Source of the DNA: Cruoricaptor ignavus
GTDB lineage: Bacteria > Bacteroidota > Bacteroidia > Flavobacteriales > Weeksellaceae
Direction of reading: 5' to 3'
NCBI RefSeq assembly: GCF_900141665.1
Contig: NZ_FQYI01000002.1
Location: 124,001 to 188,000 of the forward strand
Length of the DNA stretch: 64,000 bases
Part shown: one piece after another, positions 1 to 9,695 of the stretch
Layout: each line of letters starts with the position of its first letter
How positions within the stretch are numbered: position 1 is the stretch's first letter
Translations under genes and position numbers: made by a program
Notes under the pieces: generated by a model
Database searches by the model: none
Told to the model about the DNA's origin: nothing
Seen by the model: only the letters and a program-made list of their open reading frames with translations

Positions 1-160
1 TCGCCGGGAAAGATTGGTAGCCGGTAACATCGCGCACCTGAACTTCCACCGTGGAAACCGGTTTTGGTGCATCCATCCTTGGTTGCTCTTTTTTGCAAGA
101 AATTAAAGAAATTGCGGCAATTAAAAGCGCGGAAAGATTTTTCTTCATTTGAATTTTCAT
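1..160 (-). CDS. RND efflux membrane-fusion (adaptor) lipoprotein, N-terminal fragment
   Basis: Reading frame on the minus strand that is cut by the window edge after about 53 codons. It starts at an ATG at 160 or, more likely, at the in-frame ATG at 148 (MKKNLSAL). A hydrophobic stretch ends in a lipobox-like LISC followed by KKEQ, so the product is probably a lipoprotein facing the periplasm. The next part (KPVSTVEVQVRDVTGYQSFP) matches the opening of HlyD/AcrA-type adaptor proteins, where the mature protein begins with a beta strand leading into the barrel domain. In that family the adaptor joins an inner-membrane RND pump to an outer-membrane channel; the pump gene would lie outside the window. 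The family call rests on about 50 residues only. Confidence 0.6.
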   Translation of the reverse strand, partial: MKIQMKKNLSALLIAAISLISCKKEQPRMDAPKPVSTVEVQVRDVTGYQSFPA

Positions 161-188
161 TAACAGAAAAATTTCAAGTATGCAAAAT

Positions 189-214
189 AAAAAAAGTCCG
201 GTAGAAACCGAACT
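189..214 (-). terminator. Intrinsic terminator after the pst operon
   Basis: On the minus strand an 8-bp stem (AGTTCGGT / ACCGGACT, one G-U pair) with a TTCT loop is followed by a run of T. It lies about 120 bases beyond the pstB stop and before the adaptor gene. The interval 215-332 holds no gene; it has a second weaker hairpin (258-279, GGCGTA / TACGCC) without a T-run. Confidence 0.65.
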
Positions 215-332
215 GTTTAACCAACTTTAAGAAAACTTAATACTATTTAAAGGTTGTTTTGGGCGTATTTATTACGCCAAGTATTGTGAATCGCGTCGTC
301 TTGAAATAGCTTCTGGTTCTTACATCTAGACT

Positions 333-1091
333 CTACCCAAAAGCTCCGCGAATATAATTTTTGGTGAGCTCGTGTTGCGGATTTTCGAAAATCTGTTTGG
401 TATCGCCAAATTCGATGACCTCCCCTAGATACATAAACGCCGTTTTGTCCGCCACACGCTGAGCCTGCTGCATATTGTGCGTTACGATTACGATGGTGAA
501 ATCCTTTTTCAGCTCGTTAATCAGGTCTTCCACCTTTATCGTGGAAATCGGGTCCAATGCAGAGCACGGCTCATCCATAAGAATAACTTCCGGGCGAAGT
601 GCCACGGTTCTTGCGATGCAGAGCCTTTGCTGCTGCCCGCCAGACATTCTTGTTGCTGGCTTTTTCAGGTCGTCCTTCACCTCGTCCCAAATGTAGCTTT
701 CCTTTAGAGATTGCTCGATGATTGCTGGGCGGTCTTTTTCCGGTACGCCGTTGATTTTCAGGCCGTAATTGATGTTTTCGTAAATGCTTTTCGGGAAAGG
801 GTTTGCCTTTTGGAAAACCATCCCGATTCTGCGGCGAAATTCTGTAACTGGAACTTTCGGATCGTAGATGTTCGTACCGTCAAGTCTAAAATCTCCCTCC
901 ACTCTGGCTTCTGTATTAAGATCGTGCATACGGTTGAAGCAGCGCAAAAGGGTGGATTTGCCGCAACCTGAAGGGCCGATAAGCGCCGTTACTTCATGCT
1001 CTCTGAAATCTACGCTTGCATTTTTCAGCACTTGTTTTTCGCCAAACCAAAGATTGACATTATGACCAAAAAGTTTTATTTTATCGCTCAT
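333..1091 (-). CDS. pstB: Phosphate ABC transporter, ATP-binding protein PstB
   Basis: ATPase of the high-affinity phosphate importer, acting at the cytoplasmic face of the inner membrane with PstA and PstC. The 252 residues carry a Walker A (GPSGCGKST, 39-47), the ABC signature (SGGQQ, 150-154), a Walker B (VILMDEP, 169-175) and the switch histidine (H205). Length and motifs are those of normal PstB. The start at 1091 overlaps the end of pstA by 11 bases, which points to translational coupling in a pstS-pstC-pstA-pstB operon. No phoU follows, although phoU is commonly the last gene of such operons; a terminator lies about 120 bases downstream. Confidence 0.97.
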   Translation of the reverse strand: MSDKIKLFGHNVNLWFGEKQVLKNASVDFREHEVTALIGPSGCGKSTLLRCFNRMHDLNTEARVEGDFRLDGTNIYDPKVPVTEFRRRIGMVFQKANPFPKSIYENINYGLKINGVPEKDRPAIIEQSLKESYIWDEVKDDLKKPATRMSGGQQQRLCIARTVALRPEVILMDEPCSALDPISTIKVEDLINELKKDFTIVIVTHNMQQAQRVADKTAFMYLGEVIEFGDTKQIFENPQHELTKNYIRGAFG

Positions 1092-1926
1092 TTTTCGTGT
1101 ATTTGTGACGGATGTAAAAGGCAGTAAGGCTCAGCAGGAATACTACGATGATAAGAACCAGCGCGGTGCCGTATGCCAGTGGCCGCACCTGCTCAATTGC
1201 CTGATGCTGGGTGGAAAGCATATAAAGGTGATATGGCAAAGCCATAAATTCCTGGTTAATATTTCCTGAATGCCCGGTGATGTAGAAGGCAACACCTGTA
1301 AAAAGTATCGGCGCAGTCTCCCCTGCTGCGCGGGAGAGAGTAAGCACCACACCGGTTAAAATCCCCGGCAGTGCTGAGGGAAGTACAACATCGCGGATGC
1401 TTTCAAACTGCGTGGAGCCGATGCCGAGCGCTGCTTCTCGCATTGAGTTGGGGATTCTTCTCAGGGCTTCTTCCGTGGTAGTAATGATGTATGGCAACGA
1501 CAGCAGCCCCAGCGTAAGCCCTGCGGAAAGCATAGAGGTGCCGAACCTTAGCCCCTGAACGAAAAGTGCCAGACCAAAAAGTCCGTAGATGATGGATGGC
1601 ACGCCGGACAGATTCCTTATCGATGCGCGGATGATTCTGGTGAGCCAGCCATCGTTTGCATATTCATTAAGGTAAATGGCGCAGCAAATTCCGAAGGGAA
1701 TACAGAAAACCGCTGTAAGTAAGGTGAGGAATACGGTACCCATTATTGCCGGCCATATTCCGCCGGCAGTCATAGCCTGTTTGGGAGTATCGGTTATAAA
1801 TTCCCAAGACAGTGCAGGAGCACCTTTGGTTACCAAATCCCAAACTATAATACCGAGGAAAAAAAGTACGGTTCCGGTGCAGAAAAGAAGCAGAAACCAC
1901 TCAAAAAATTTACTGAAAGCCTTCAT
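1081..1926 (-). CDS. pstA: Phosphate ABC transporter permease PstA
   Basis: One of the two inner-membrane permeases of the phosphate importer. The 281-residue protein starts with a membrane segment ([20 protein letters not shown]), has a periplasmic stretch with the PstA-type sequence WEFITDTP, and then about five more hydrophobic helices. The EAA-type loop that contacts the ATPase is visible as [11 protein letters not shown] followed by [11 protein letters not shown]. It begins immediately after the pstC stop and overlaps pstB by 11 bases. Complete and normal in length for the family. Confidence 0.95.
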   Translation of the reverse strand: MKAFSKFFEWFLLLFCTGTVLFFLGIIVWDLVTKGAPALSWEFITDTPKQAMTAGGIWPAIMGTVFLTLLTAVFCIPFGICCAIYLNEYANDGWLTRIIRASIRNLSGVPSIIYGLFGLALFVQGLRFGTSMLSAGLTLGLLSLPYIITTTEEALRRIPNSMREAALGIGSTQFESIRDVVLPSALPGILTGVVLTLSRAAGETAPILFTGVAFYITGHSGNINQEFMALPYHLYMLSTQHQAIEQVRPLAYGTALVLIIVVFLLSLTAFYIRHKYTKNER

Positions 1927-2820
1927 CTATACTGCCTGATATTTTCTGAATTTTTGAACAAATCTTTCTCCTAACACATTCACTACGAGAGTCATAATAA
2001 AAAGTACTGCAGCAATAGCGAATAGTGCAAAATAGTGGGTGGTATTGTATGGCACCTCCCCCATTTCTATTGCGATGGTAGCGGTAATGGTGCGCACAGA
2101 ATCCAGGAAGCTGGTTGGAAACGCGCCCGCATTCCCGGTAGCCATCAGTACCGTCATGGTCTCGCCAATTGCCCTACCCACACCAAGCATTACTGCAGCT
2201 ATGATCCCGGGTGCAGCTGCAGGTATTACGATCTTGCGTACGGTCTGCCATTTATCAGCGCCAATGCCGAGGCTAGCCTCCCGGTAGGTTTTTGGCACGG
2301 CATTTATCGCATCTTCACTTACAGTAATGATTGTAGGCAGCGCCATTATGGCCAGCAAAAGAGAGCCGTTAATTGCATTAAGTCCGTTGGGCTGGTTTGT
2401 CAGTTCGGCAATCTCCGGTCCTGCCAGTACTATCCCTAGAAATCCTATGGCTACAGACGGCACCGCAGCGAGCATCTCGATAGCCGGCTTTAGAAAGGCT
2501 TTAAGTTTTGGAGGGCAATATTCTGAGAGAAATGTAGCAGTTCCGATTCCCAAAGGGATGGCAATAAGCATAGAGCCCAGGGTAACTATAAGTGTGGAAA
2601 CCAGCAGCGGAAGGATGCCGTAAAGATCCGAAGAAGGATTCCATTGCATACCTGTTACAAAATCCAGCGGGGAAGTGTGGGCGAAAAATGCGAAAGTATT
2701 GTATATCAGCATGAAAAAAATCCCCGACAATATGGAAATTACAAGGAAGCCTGTAATTTTAAACAACCATCGGAATGCGGTATTCTGCCGCTCGCGGCTT
2801 TGGGTCTTGGTCGTACTCAT
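1927..2820 (-). CDS. pstC: Phosphate ABC transporter permease PstC
   Basis: Second permease subunit of the phosphate importer (297 residues). Six hydrophobic helices can be picked out. The ATPase-contacting loop reads REASLGIGADKWQT followed by IPAAAPGIIAAVMLG, and the neighbouring GRAIGETMTVLM is typical of PstC. The start codon is 2 bases from the pstS stop, and the pstA start adjoins the pstC stop, so the three are surely co-transcribed and probably translationally coupled. Confidence 0.95.
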   Translation of the reverse strand: MSTTKTQSRERQNTAFRWLFKITGFLVISILSGIFFMLIYNTFAFFAHTSPLDFVTGMQWNPSSDLYGILPLLVSTLIVTLGSMLIAIPLGIGTATFLSEYCPPKLKAFLKPAIEMLAAVPSVAIGFLGIVLAGPEIAELTNQPNGLNAINGSLLLAIMALPTIITVSEDAINAVPKTYREASLGIGADKWQTVRKIVIPAAAPGIIAAVMLGVGRAIGETMTVLMATGNAGAFPTSFLDSVRTITATIAIEMGEVPYNTTHYFALFAIAAVLFIMTLVVNVLGERFVQKFRKYQAV

Positions 2821-2822
2821 AT

Positions 2823-3668
2823 CTAATCCTCTATAGTGTAATAGCCTGATTTACTGATGATTTCTTTGCCCTCATCTGTTTTTTCAAAATCTATAAAAGG
2901 TTTTACTTTCTCCCAGGAGTTTTTCTGGATGAACTGGTAAAGCGGTCTCTGAAAAAAATATTCTTTCTTTGAAATCGCTTCTTTATCCAACGGCGAAACG
3001 GGCATCGCGTCAGAAGTCTCTTTTATTTTCAGAGGCTTCACGGCATCAGCGGCCTCCCCCTGGTTCAGCAGATAGCCCGCGCCTACATAGCCGATCCCGG
3101 AAGGATCTACTTTTATTCCTTCCATTATCTGCGCATTACCGTTCATTTCCTTTGCCTTCGGCGTAAACTTAATTTTTAGTTTTTTCTGTACGAAAGAGTG
3201 CGTTCCCGAACTGCTTTGACGCCCATAGATATTAATCGGAATATCCCTGCCGGTGATGGATTGCCAATTGGTAATTTCACCAGAAAAAATCTTCGCGAGC
3301 GTGGGTACATCGATGTCTTCAAGCGGGATATTGCTGTTCACTACAAATGCGGTGGCATCTTCCGCGAATACATTGGTTACGATTTCTATACCCTTTTCCT
3401 TAAACATTCGTTCCTCATCATCGGATAGGGGCCGGGAAGAGTTTGCAATATCAGTCTGGCCGTTGATTAGGGAAGCTATTCCCATCCCGGAACCGCCGCC
3501 GGAAACCGCAAGACTATAATCCTGATTCTTCTCCCGGAATTTTTCGGCAAGCTCTACAGTGAGGTTTACTTCTGTGTCGGAGCCCTTTATCTTTACAGGC
3601 TTCTCGCCGTACCCGCAGGACAGCATTACCGAAGCTGAAAAAAGTAGCCAAACCTTCCTTACTTTCAT
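2823..3668 (-). CDS. pstS: Phosphate-binding lipoprotein PstS
   Basis: Periplasmic phosphate receptor of the importer, first gene of the operon. The N-terminus has a signal peptide ending in a lipobox (VMLSC), so it is lipid-anchored as expected without a tethering partner. Family features: KGSDTEVNLTVELAEKF at the start of the mature part, SGGGSGMGIASLINGQTDIANSSRP (the phosphate-binding loop region, here split for brevity), and GRQSSSGTHSFV. The 281-residue length is normal for the short Bacteroidota form. A complete promoter lies upstream at 3686-3713. No PHO-box type operator was recognised. Confidence 0.94.
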   Translation of the reverse strand: MKVRKVWLLFSASVMLSCGYGEKPVKIKGSDTEVNLTVELAEKFREKNQDYSLAVSGGGSGMGIASLINGQTDIANSSRPLSDDEERMFKEKGIEIVTNVFAEDATAFVVNSNIPLEDIDVPTLAKIFSGEITNWQSITGRDIPINIYGRQSSSGTHSFVQKKLKIKFTPKAKEMNGNAQIMEGIKVDPSGIGYVGAGYLLNQGEAADAVKPLKIKETSDAMPVSPLDKEAISKKEYFFQRPLYQFIQKNSWEKVKPFIDFEKTDEGKEIISKSGYYTIED

Positions 3669-3685
3669 GCCGAGATTTTAGTGCC

Positions 3686-3713
3686 CAAATATAAGAAGCC
3701 TTTTTTTATTCAA
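3686..3713 (-). promoter_or_regulatory. Promoter of the pst operon (Bacteroidota type)
   Basis: On the minus strand TTG (3713-3711), a 17-base spacer and TATATTTG (3693-3686) match the Bacteroidota -33 TTTG / -7 TAnnTTTG promoter. The -7 element is exact. The pstS start is 18 bases further on. Confidence 0.65.
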
Positions 3714-3763
3714 TGTTAACGAATTGTTAATTCCACCAATAAAAAATCGGAATTTAATTTTTT

Positions 3764-3788
3764 AAAAAAAACGCACCAAAAAGTGCGC
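3764..3788 (-). terminator. Intrinsic terminator of the pyrB-carA-carB operon
   Basis: On the minus strand GCGCAC, a TTTTTG loop and GTGCGT are followed by a T-run. It lies about 35 bases after the carB stop and before the pst promoter, closing the pyrimidine operon. Confidence 0.75.
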
Positions 3789-3822
3789 TTTCAATTTCAA
3801 ACTTTGAACTTTAAACACTGAT

Positions 3823-6800
3823 TTACATTGCCCGCATTTCAAAGCTCATACTTTCCACCACTTTCAGAATTGCTTCCACCGTATCCATCGATGTAAGGCA
3901 CGGCACGCCGTTTTCCACGGACATCCGCCGAATCTGGAAGCCGTCCCTTTCAGCCTGCTTGCCTTTCGTAGTGGTATTCACCAAATATTGAACCTTCCCC
4001 TTCTGAATGAGGTTGAGCAAATTCTCCTCCGGATTTTCCGTGATTTTATAGCCGATTTTCACCGGAATGCCCTTCTCGCTGAAAAATTTCGCCGTGCCTT
4101 CCGTAGCCCAGATTTTAAACCCAACATCGTGGAACCTCTGTGCAAATTCCGCGGCTTCCTCCTTGTGCTTATCAGCCACGGTGAAAAGTATCGAGCCAAA
4201 TAGCGGCAGCTTCCTTCCGGCAGCAATGAAGCCTTTGTACAAGGCCTTCTCCAGCGTCTGATCTTTACCCATCACTTCTCCGGTGGATTTCATTTCCGGA
4301 CCGAGCGAAGTATCCACCTTCGTTAATTTCGAGAACGAGAACACCGGCACTTTCACGAACACGCCGCTTTTCTGCGGCACCAGTCCGTTTTCCCAGCCAA
4401 GCTCTTTCAGGTTTTTTCCGAGGATGGCCTTCGTTGCCAAGTTAGCCATCGGAACATCCGTGATTTTTGATAAAAACGGCACCGTTCTGGAACTTCGCGG
4501 GTTCACCTCAATCACATAAACCTGGTTCTCAAACAGCACATACTGTATGTTCATCAGTCCGATGACATTCAGTCCGCGTGCTAATTTTTCCGTGTATTCC
4601 ACAAGCTGTGCCAGGCATTTTTCATTGATATTCTGCGGCGGATAAACCGCGATGGAATCGCCGGAATGCACACCCGCTCTTTCGATGTGCTCCATAATTC
4701 CAGGAATTACCACCGTTTCTCCATCGCAGATTGCATCTACTTCTACTTCCTTGCCCACCATATATTTGTCCACCAGCACCGGTTTTTCCGGGTCCACTTC
4801 CACGGCGTGCTCCATATAGTACGCCAGTTCGTCCTCGTTGTAAACAATCTCCATCGCCCTTCCTCCCAAAACATAAGACGGCCGAACCAGCACAGGATAG
4901 CCGATTTCGTTGGCAATTTTTATCGCCTCTTCTTTCGAGAAAGAAGTCTTGCCCTTTGGCTGCGGAATTCCCAGTTCTTGAAGAGATTTCTCGAATTTAT
5001 CGCGGTTTTCCGCCCTGTCCAAATCTTCGAGCGATGTACCCAAAATCTGCACACCGTGTGCCGCCAGTTTATCGGCAAGGTTAATGGCAGTCTGCCCGCC
5101 GAATTGTACGATGACGCCCTTTGGTTTCTCCAGTTCCACGATGTTCATCACATCTTCCTCCGTCAAAGGCTCGAAGTAAAGTTTGTCTGAAATCGAAAAA
5201 TCGGTGGACACGGTTTCCGGATTATTGTTGATGATAATCGCCTCATAGCCCAGCTCTTTGATCGCCCAGACGCAATGCACCGTGGCATAATCAAACTCCA
5301 CACCCTGCCCAATTCTTATCGGCCCGGAACCAAGCACGATGATTTTCTCTTTGTCGGTAACGATGCTCTCGTTTTCCTCTTCGTAAGTGCCGTAGAAATA
5401 AGGCGTTTCGCTCTCAAATTCCGCAGCGCAGGTATCCACCATTTTGTAAACCGGCATTATGCCGTGCCGCTTCCTGAACTCGAAAACTTCCTTTTGCGAA
5501 ACTTCCCAGAAGTGCGCAATATTCAAATCGGCAAAGCCTAATTTTTTGGCTTCGCGAATTAATTCAATCTGCTCATTTTCGTCAAGATTTTTAAGTTCGG
5601 AAAGCTTCTGCTCAAAATCTACCAGCTTTTTGATTTTCCAGATGAAAAACTTGTCAATCTTGCTCCATTCCACGATTTGCTGCCAATCGAAGCCGCGGCG
5701 CAAGGCATCACCAATGATGAACAGCCTTTCGTCATCTGCCGTTTTGATGCGCCTTTCCACTTCTTCCGGATTTTGGAAAAGGGCTTCCGCCTGTTTAGAT
5801 TTCAAGCCTAAATGCCTTAGCCCAGTTTCTAGCGACCGAATGGCTTTCTGTAGGGATTCCTCGAAATTTCTTCCAATCGCCATCACCTCACCCGTTGCCT
5901 TCATTTGTGTGGAAAGCCTGCGGTCTGCCGTTTCAAATTTGTCGAAAGGAAAGCGCGGGAACTTCGTCACCACATAATCGAGCGCCGGTTCAAAGCAGGC
6001 GTAGGTTTTTCCGGTTACAGGATTCAGGATTTCGTCGAGCGTTAATCCCACAGCGATTTTCGCCGCGATTTTCGCAATCGGGTAGCCGGTGGCCTTGCTT
6101 GCCAAAGCTGATGAGCGCGAAACTCTTGGGTTCACTTCGATGACATAGTATTTGAAAGAGTACGGATCCAGGGCCAGCTGAACATTGCAGCCGCCCTGAA
6201 TTCCAAGTGCCCGAATGATTTTCAGCGAAGCATTGCGCAGCATCTGATATTCCCTGTCCGAAAGCGTTTGAGATGGCGCCACCACGATGGAATCTCCCGT
6301 GTGAATGCCCACCGGATCGATGTTTTCCATATTGCAAACCACGATGGCATTATCGTTCGCATCCCGCATTACTTCGTACTCTATTTCCTTGTAGCCTGCG
6401 ATGGATTTTTCGATAAGGCACTGTGTCACTGGTGAATGTTTCAGGCCAAGCTCTGCAATTTCGCGCAGTTCCGCTTCGTTCGAGGCTATGCCACCGCCAG
6501 TCCCCCCCATCGTAAACGCAGGGCGCACAATCACCGGATAGCCGATGTTCTGGGCAAATTCCAGCGCACCTTCCACGGTGTTCACGATGTCAGAATCGGG
6601 CACAGGTTCGCCGAGCTCGTTCATCAGCGCACGGAACAAATCGCGGTCTTCCGCCTGATTAATCGCCGATAGTTTCGTGCCGAGAACTTCCACGCCGTAT
6701 TCATCCAGGATGCCGGAATTCTGCAGTTCCACCGCCATATTCAGTCCGGTTTGTCCGCCAAGTGTCGGCAGCAAAGCATCGGGCCTTTCTTTGCGGATAA

Positions 6801-7026
6801 TCTGGCTTACGAACGGCAACGAAATCGGCTCGATGTATACTTTATCGGCGATTTCCACATCAGTCATTATCGTTGCTGGATTGCTGTTAATGAGTATCAC
6901 GCGGTATCCTTCTTCCTTCAGGGAAAGGCAGGCCTGCGTGCCGGCATAATCAAATTCGGCAGCCTGCCCAATGATTATCGGCCCGGAACCTATTACCAAA
7001 ATGGTTTTTATGTCTGTGCGTTTCAT
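3823..7026 (-). CDS. carB: Carbamoyl-phosphate synthase large subunit
   Basis: Makes carbamoyl phosphate from bicarbonate, ATP and the ammonia delivered by CarA; it feeds both pyrimidine and arginine synthesis. The 1067 residues show the internal duplication of the family: the carboxy-phosphate half begins [20 protein letters not shown] and the carbamoyl-phosphate half repeats this as [18 protein letters not shown]. Each half has its ATP-grasp domain ([12 protein letters not shown] and [11 protein letters not shown]). The last ~130 residues ([12 protein letters not shown]...) form the MGS-like allosteric domain, which binds UMP and ornithine in characterised enzymes. Full length. It is separated from carA by the four-helix-bundle gene. 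Confidence 0.98.
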   Translation of the reverse strand: MKRTDIKTILVIGSGPIIIGQAAEFDYAGTQACLSLKEEGYRVILINSNPATIMTDVEIADKVYIEPISLPFVSQIIRKERPDALLPTLGGQTGLNMAVELQNSGILDEYGVEVLGTKLSAINQAEDRDLFRALMNELGEPVPDSDIVNTVEGALEFAQNIGYPVIVRPAFTMGGTGGGIASNEAELREIAELGLKHSPVTQCLIEKSIAGYKEIEYEVMRDANDNAIVVCNMENIDPVGIHTGDSIVVAPSQTLSDREYQMLRNASLKIIRALGIQGGCNVQLALDPYSFKYYVIEVNPRVSRSSALASKATGYPIAKIAAKIAVGLTLDEILNPVTGKTYACFEPALDYVVTKFPRFPFDKFETADRRLSTQMKATGEVMAIGRNFEESLQKAIRSLETGLRHLGLKSKQAEALFQNPEEVERRIKTADDERLFIIGDALRRGFDWQQIVEWSKIDKFFIWKIKKLVDFEQKLSELKNLDENEQIELIREAKKLGFADLNIAHFWEVSQKEVFEFRKRHGIMPVYKMVDTCAAEFESETPYFYGTYEEENESIVTDKEKIIVLGSGPIRIGQGVEFDYATVHCVWAIKELGYEAIIINNNPETVSTDFSISDKLYFEPLTEEDVMNIVELEKPKGVIVQFGGQTAINLADKLAAHGVQILGTSLEDLDRAENRDKFEKSLQELGIPQPKGKTSFSKEEAIKIANEIGYPVLVRPSYVLGGRAMEIVYNEDELAYYMEHAVEVDPEKPVLVDKYMVGKEVEVDAICDGETVVIPGIMEHIERAGVHSGDSIAVYPPQNINEKCLAQLVEYTEKLARGLNVIGLMNIQYVLFENQVYVIEVNPRSSRTVPFLSKITDVPMANLATKAILGKNLKELGWENGLVPQKSGVFVKVPVFSFSKLTKVDTSLGPEMKSTGEVMGKDQTLEKALYKGFIAAGRKLPLFGSILFTVADKHKEEAAEFAQRFHDVGFKIWATEGTAKFFSEKGIPVKIGYKITENPEENLLNLIQKGKVQYLVNTTTKGKQAERDGFQIRRMSVENGVPCLTSMDTVEAILKVVESMSFEMRAM

Positions 7027-7038
7027 TTTTTTAGATTT

Positions 7039-7058
7039 GAGATTTGAGAACCAAGATT
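7039..7058 (+). repeat. Left copy of a 20-bp inverted repeat beside the four-helix-bundle gene
   Basis: This copy ends one base before the four-helix-bundle stop codon. It pairs with 7416-7435 in inverted orientation, 19 of 20 bases identical, with a perfect 13-bp core GAGAACCAAGATT. A related solo copy (18 of 20) is at 49712-49731. Confidence 0.75.
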
Positions 7059-7409
7059 TTACAGCAGGTTGTTTTTAAATTTGTAAATCATTTTCTGAAT
7101 TTCAATTAAATCTGAAAGCAATTTATCCACGCAATCTTCGTTCAATAATTGTAATTCCTTTGCTAAAATTAATTGTGTTTGAAGTTCAAAAGCAGAGCCC
7201 ATCGCAATACCAAGAAAGTGATTGAATTCCTTGTTGTTGTTTCTGCCGCTCCCTTCTGCAATGTTTGAAGGTATTGAAACCGAGTTTCTCTTCATCTGAG
7301 AAATTAGCCCATACTTTTCTTCAGCAGAAATATTGTCACAGTTCAGGTAAATTTCTTTTGCCAAATTGATTGATTTCTGCCAAAAAAGTAACCTCTCGAA
7401 ATTATGCAT
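7059..7409 (-). CDS. Four-helix-bundle protein (S23 / 23S intervening-sequence family)
   Basis: A 116-residue all-helical protein. [15 protein letters not shown], the [20 protein letters not shown] segment and the [20 protein letters not shown] segment are the hallmarks of the family first seen as ORFs in 23S rRNA intervening sequences and common in Bacteroidota chromosomes. Its cellular role is not established; structural relatives include the Avd accessory protein of diversity-generating retroelements. It sits between carA and carB, starts 8 bases inside the end of carA, and is bracketed directly outside the reading frame by an inverted repeat (7039-7058, 7416-7435). That suggests it arrived as a cassette. 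No role in carbamoyl phosphate synthesis is implied. Confidence 0.88.
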   Translation of the reverse strand: MHNFERLLFWQKSINLAKEIYLNCDNISAEEKYGLISQMKRNSVSIPSNIAEGSGRNNNKEFNHFLGIAMGSAFELQTQLILAKELQLLNEDCVDKLLSDLIEIQKMIYKFKNNLL

Positions 7410-8514
7410 ATCTATAATCTTGGTTCTCGAATCTCGGTTCTCGGTTCCTAAACTCCGCCATCATCTCAATAAACTCATCAAACAAATAATTCCCATCTTC
7501 AGGGCCTGGGCTTGCTTCAGGGTGGTACTGCACGGAAAAGCACGGGTGAATCTTGTGCCGCACGCCTTCGTTCGTTCTGTCATTCAGCGCGATGTGCGTT
7601 TCTTCCAGGTCGGTAGTTTTCAGGCTTTCCTGATCCACCGCATAGCCGTGGTTTTGTGATGTGATGATCACCTTGTTCGTCCTTAAATCCAGCACGGGAT
7701 GATTGCCGCCACGATGACCGAATTTTAGCTTGAAAGTTTTCGCGCCGCAAGCCAATGAAATCAGCTGATGACCAAGGCAAATGCCGAAAATTGGCACCTT
7801 GCCCAAAATTCCGCGGATCATTTCCTGTGCCGTTCCCACATCTTCCGGATTTCCCGGGCCGTTCGTCAGCATCACACCATCCGGTGCCAAAAGCAGGATG
7901 TCTTCCGCCGAAATTTGGTGGCCTACTACCGTTACATCGCAATCCCGGCGGTTTAGTTCGCGCAGGATGCCGTTCTTCGAGCCGAAATCTACCAACACTA
8001 CTTTGAAACCGCGACCAGGACTTGCATAGGTGCCTTTTGTGGAAACCGCCGCCACTTGATTATTTGGCAAAACTGCAGATTTCAGTTCCGCTAAAACCTG
8101 CTGTTCATCGGCATCGGCATTCACGATTTTCCCTTTCACGGTGCCGCTGCTGCGCAGAATTTTCGTCAGCCTTCTTGTATCCACCCCGGAAATTCCGCTA
8201 AGGCCTTTTTTTTCAAAAAATTCCTGTACGCTCAGTTGGCTACGGAAATTGGACGGAAAATCGCAGAGCTCCTTCACCACAAGGCCTTTGATGGCAGGCT
8301 CGATGGATTCGTAATCATCACGGTTGATGCCGTAGTTTCCAATCAGCGGATAAGTCATACAAATGATTTGCCCGAAGTACGAAGGATCGGACACAACTTC
8401 CTGATAACCAGTCATTCCCGTATTGAAAACCACTTCGCCAAGCGTATCATTTTCTGCACCGAAACCTTCACCGTGGAAGATTTCGCCCGTTTCTAATATG
8501 AGTTTCTTTTTCAT
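7402..8514 (-). CDS. carA: Carbamoyl-phosphate synthase small (glutaminase) subunit
   Basis: Hydrolyses glutamine and channels ammonia to CarB. The start is taken at the ATG at 8514 (MKKKLILETGEIFHGEG), since that aligns with the usual CarA N-terminus; an in-frame ATG at 8526 would add four residues. Class I glutaminase triad: Cys246 (FGICLGHQ), His331 and Glu333 (YHPEASPGP). The family C-terminus should end near FDEFIEMM. Here it runs on through about 15 odd residues ending [10 protein letters not shown], which are encoded by the repeat bordering the four-helix-bundle cassette. The stop lies 8 bases inside that gene. Confidence 0.97.
   Translation of the reverse strand: MKKKLILETGEIFHGEGFGAENDTLGEVVFNTGMTGYQEVVSDPSYFGQIICMTYPLIGNYGINRDDYESIEPAIKGLVVKELCDFPSNFRSQLSVQEFFEKKGLSGISGVDTRRLTKILRSSGTVKGKIVNADADEQQVLAELKSAVLPNNQVAAVSTKGTYASPGRGFKVVLVDFGSKNGILRELNRRDCDVTVVGHQISAEDILLLAPDGVMLTNGPGNPEDVGTAQEMIRGILGKVPIFGICLGHQLISLACGAKTFKLKFGHRGGNHPVLDLRTNKVIITSQNHGYAVDQESLKTTDLEETHIALNDRTNEGVRHKIHPCFSVQYHPEASPGPEDGNYLFDEFIEMMAEFRNREPRFENQDYRYA
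7416..7435 (-). repeat. Right copy of the 20-bp inverted repeat beside the four-helix-bundle gene
   Basis: Begins 7 bases upstream of the four-helix-bundle start and encodes part of the extra C-terminal tail of CarA. Inverted partner of 7039-7058. The flank 7436-7447 continues with a further partial copy (GAACCGAGAACC on the minus strand). Confidence 0.75.
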
Positions 8515-8535
8515 TTTAATAGACATAAGATTTTG

Positions 8536-9488
<953 letters not shown>

Positions 9489-9611
9489 CTAAGTTTTTAG
9501 GCAAAAAAAAACGAAGTCTGAAACTTCGTAACAAGGAAACAATTCATCACCGAAAACATCAGCGCTGCTGATTAACCGAAAAAAAACCAATGAATTTTTG
9601 CGCGTTTCCAT
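9489..9611 (-). CDS. Putative pyrL-like leader peptide (40 codons)
   Basis: Small reading frame in the pyrB leader. It starts at the ATG at 9611 (METRKNSLVFFRLISS...), runs through both hairpins and the terminator, and ends at TAG (9491-9489), three bases before the pyrB ATG and in the same frame. The U8 tract is read as VFF and the terminator U-run as FVFF. Arrangement and size recall the 44-codon pyrL of enteric pyrBI, where leader translation coupled to UTP-dependent pausing decides whether the terminator forms. The ATG is only about 8 bases after the -7 element, so the mRNA would be nearly leaderless. No homology to pyrL is claimed; this is a positional analogy. Confidence 0.5.
   Translation of the reverse strand: METRKNSLVFFRLISSADVFGDELFPCYEVSDFVFFCLKT
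9503..9529 (-). terminator. Attenuator-type terminator in front of pyrB
   Basis: On the minus strand ACGAAGT, loop TTCAG, ACTTCGT and then nine T. The T-run ends about 17 bases before the pyrB start codon, so it lies within the leader of its own operon and not after a gene. That placement is expected for premature-termination control. Confidence 0.8.
9558..9572 (-). promoter_or_regulatory. Middle hairpin of the pyrB leader
   Basis: ATCAGC, a three-base loop AGC, and GCTGAT form a perfect 6-bp stem between the first U8 tract and the terminator. It could be a pause or spacing hairpin; the role is inferred from position. Confidence 0.4.
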
Positions 9612-9614
9612 TGG
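9579..9614 (-). promoter_or_regulatory. First hairpin plus U8 tract of the pyrB leader
   Basis: On the minus strand CCAATG pairs with CATTGG (9614-9609 with 9592-9587), directly followed by eight T (9586-9579). The leader ATG is within the 5' arm. A hairpin followed by a U-rich tract where polymerase would pause at low UTP is what the enteric pyrBI leader has ahead of its terminator. Confidence 0.5.
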
Positions 9615-9618
9615 GATG

Positions 9619-9626
9619 CAAAGATA
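9619..9626 (-). promoter_or_regulatory. Promoter -7 element of the pyrB operon
   Basis: TATCTTTG on the minus strand is an exact match to the Bacteroidota -7 element TAnnTTTG. Transcription would begin near 9612-9616, giving a leader of about 130 bases ahead of pyrB. No clear -33 TTTG was seen. Confidence 0.6.
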
Positions 9627-9695
9627 ATAAAAATCATTAATTTAAAATTGCTTCCTGTCTGAGTTTTTGTCTAAATTCACATAAAATTTAAAGTA

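Noticed and set aside
4666-5190. Long reading frame on the plus strand opposite carB
   Set aside because: It lies wholly inside carB in antisense, has a composition rich in His, Arg and Phe and no family resemblance. The same holds for long antisense frames in carB (5459-5977), lpdA (25949-26692), talB-type gene (44842-45672), dnaK (57935-58654, 59135-59887) and gyrA (61369-62202, 62830-63651).
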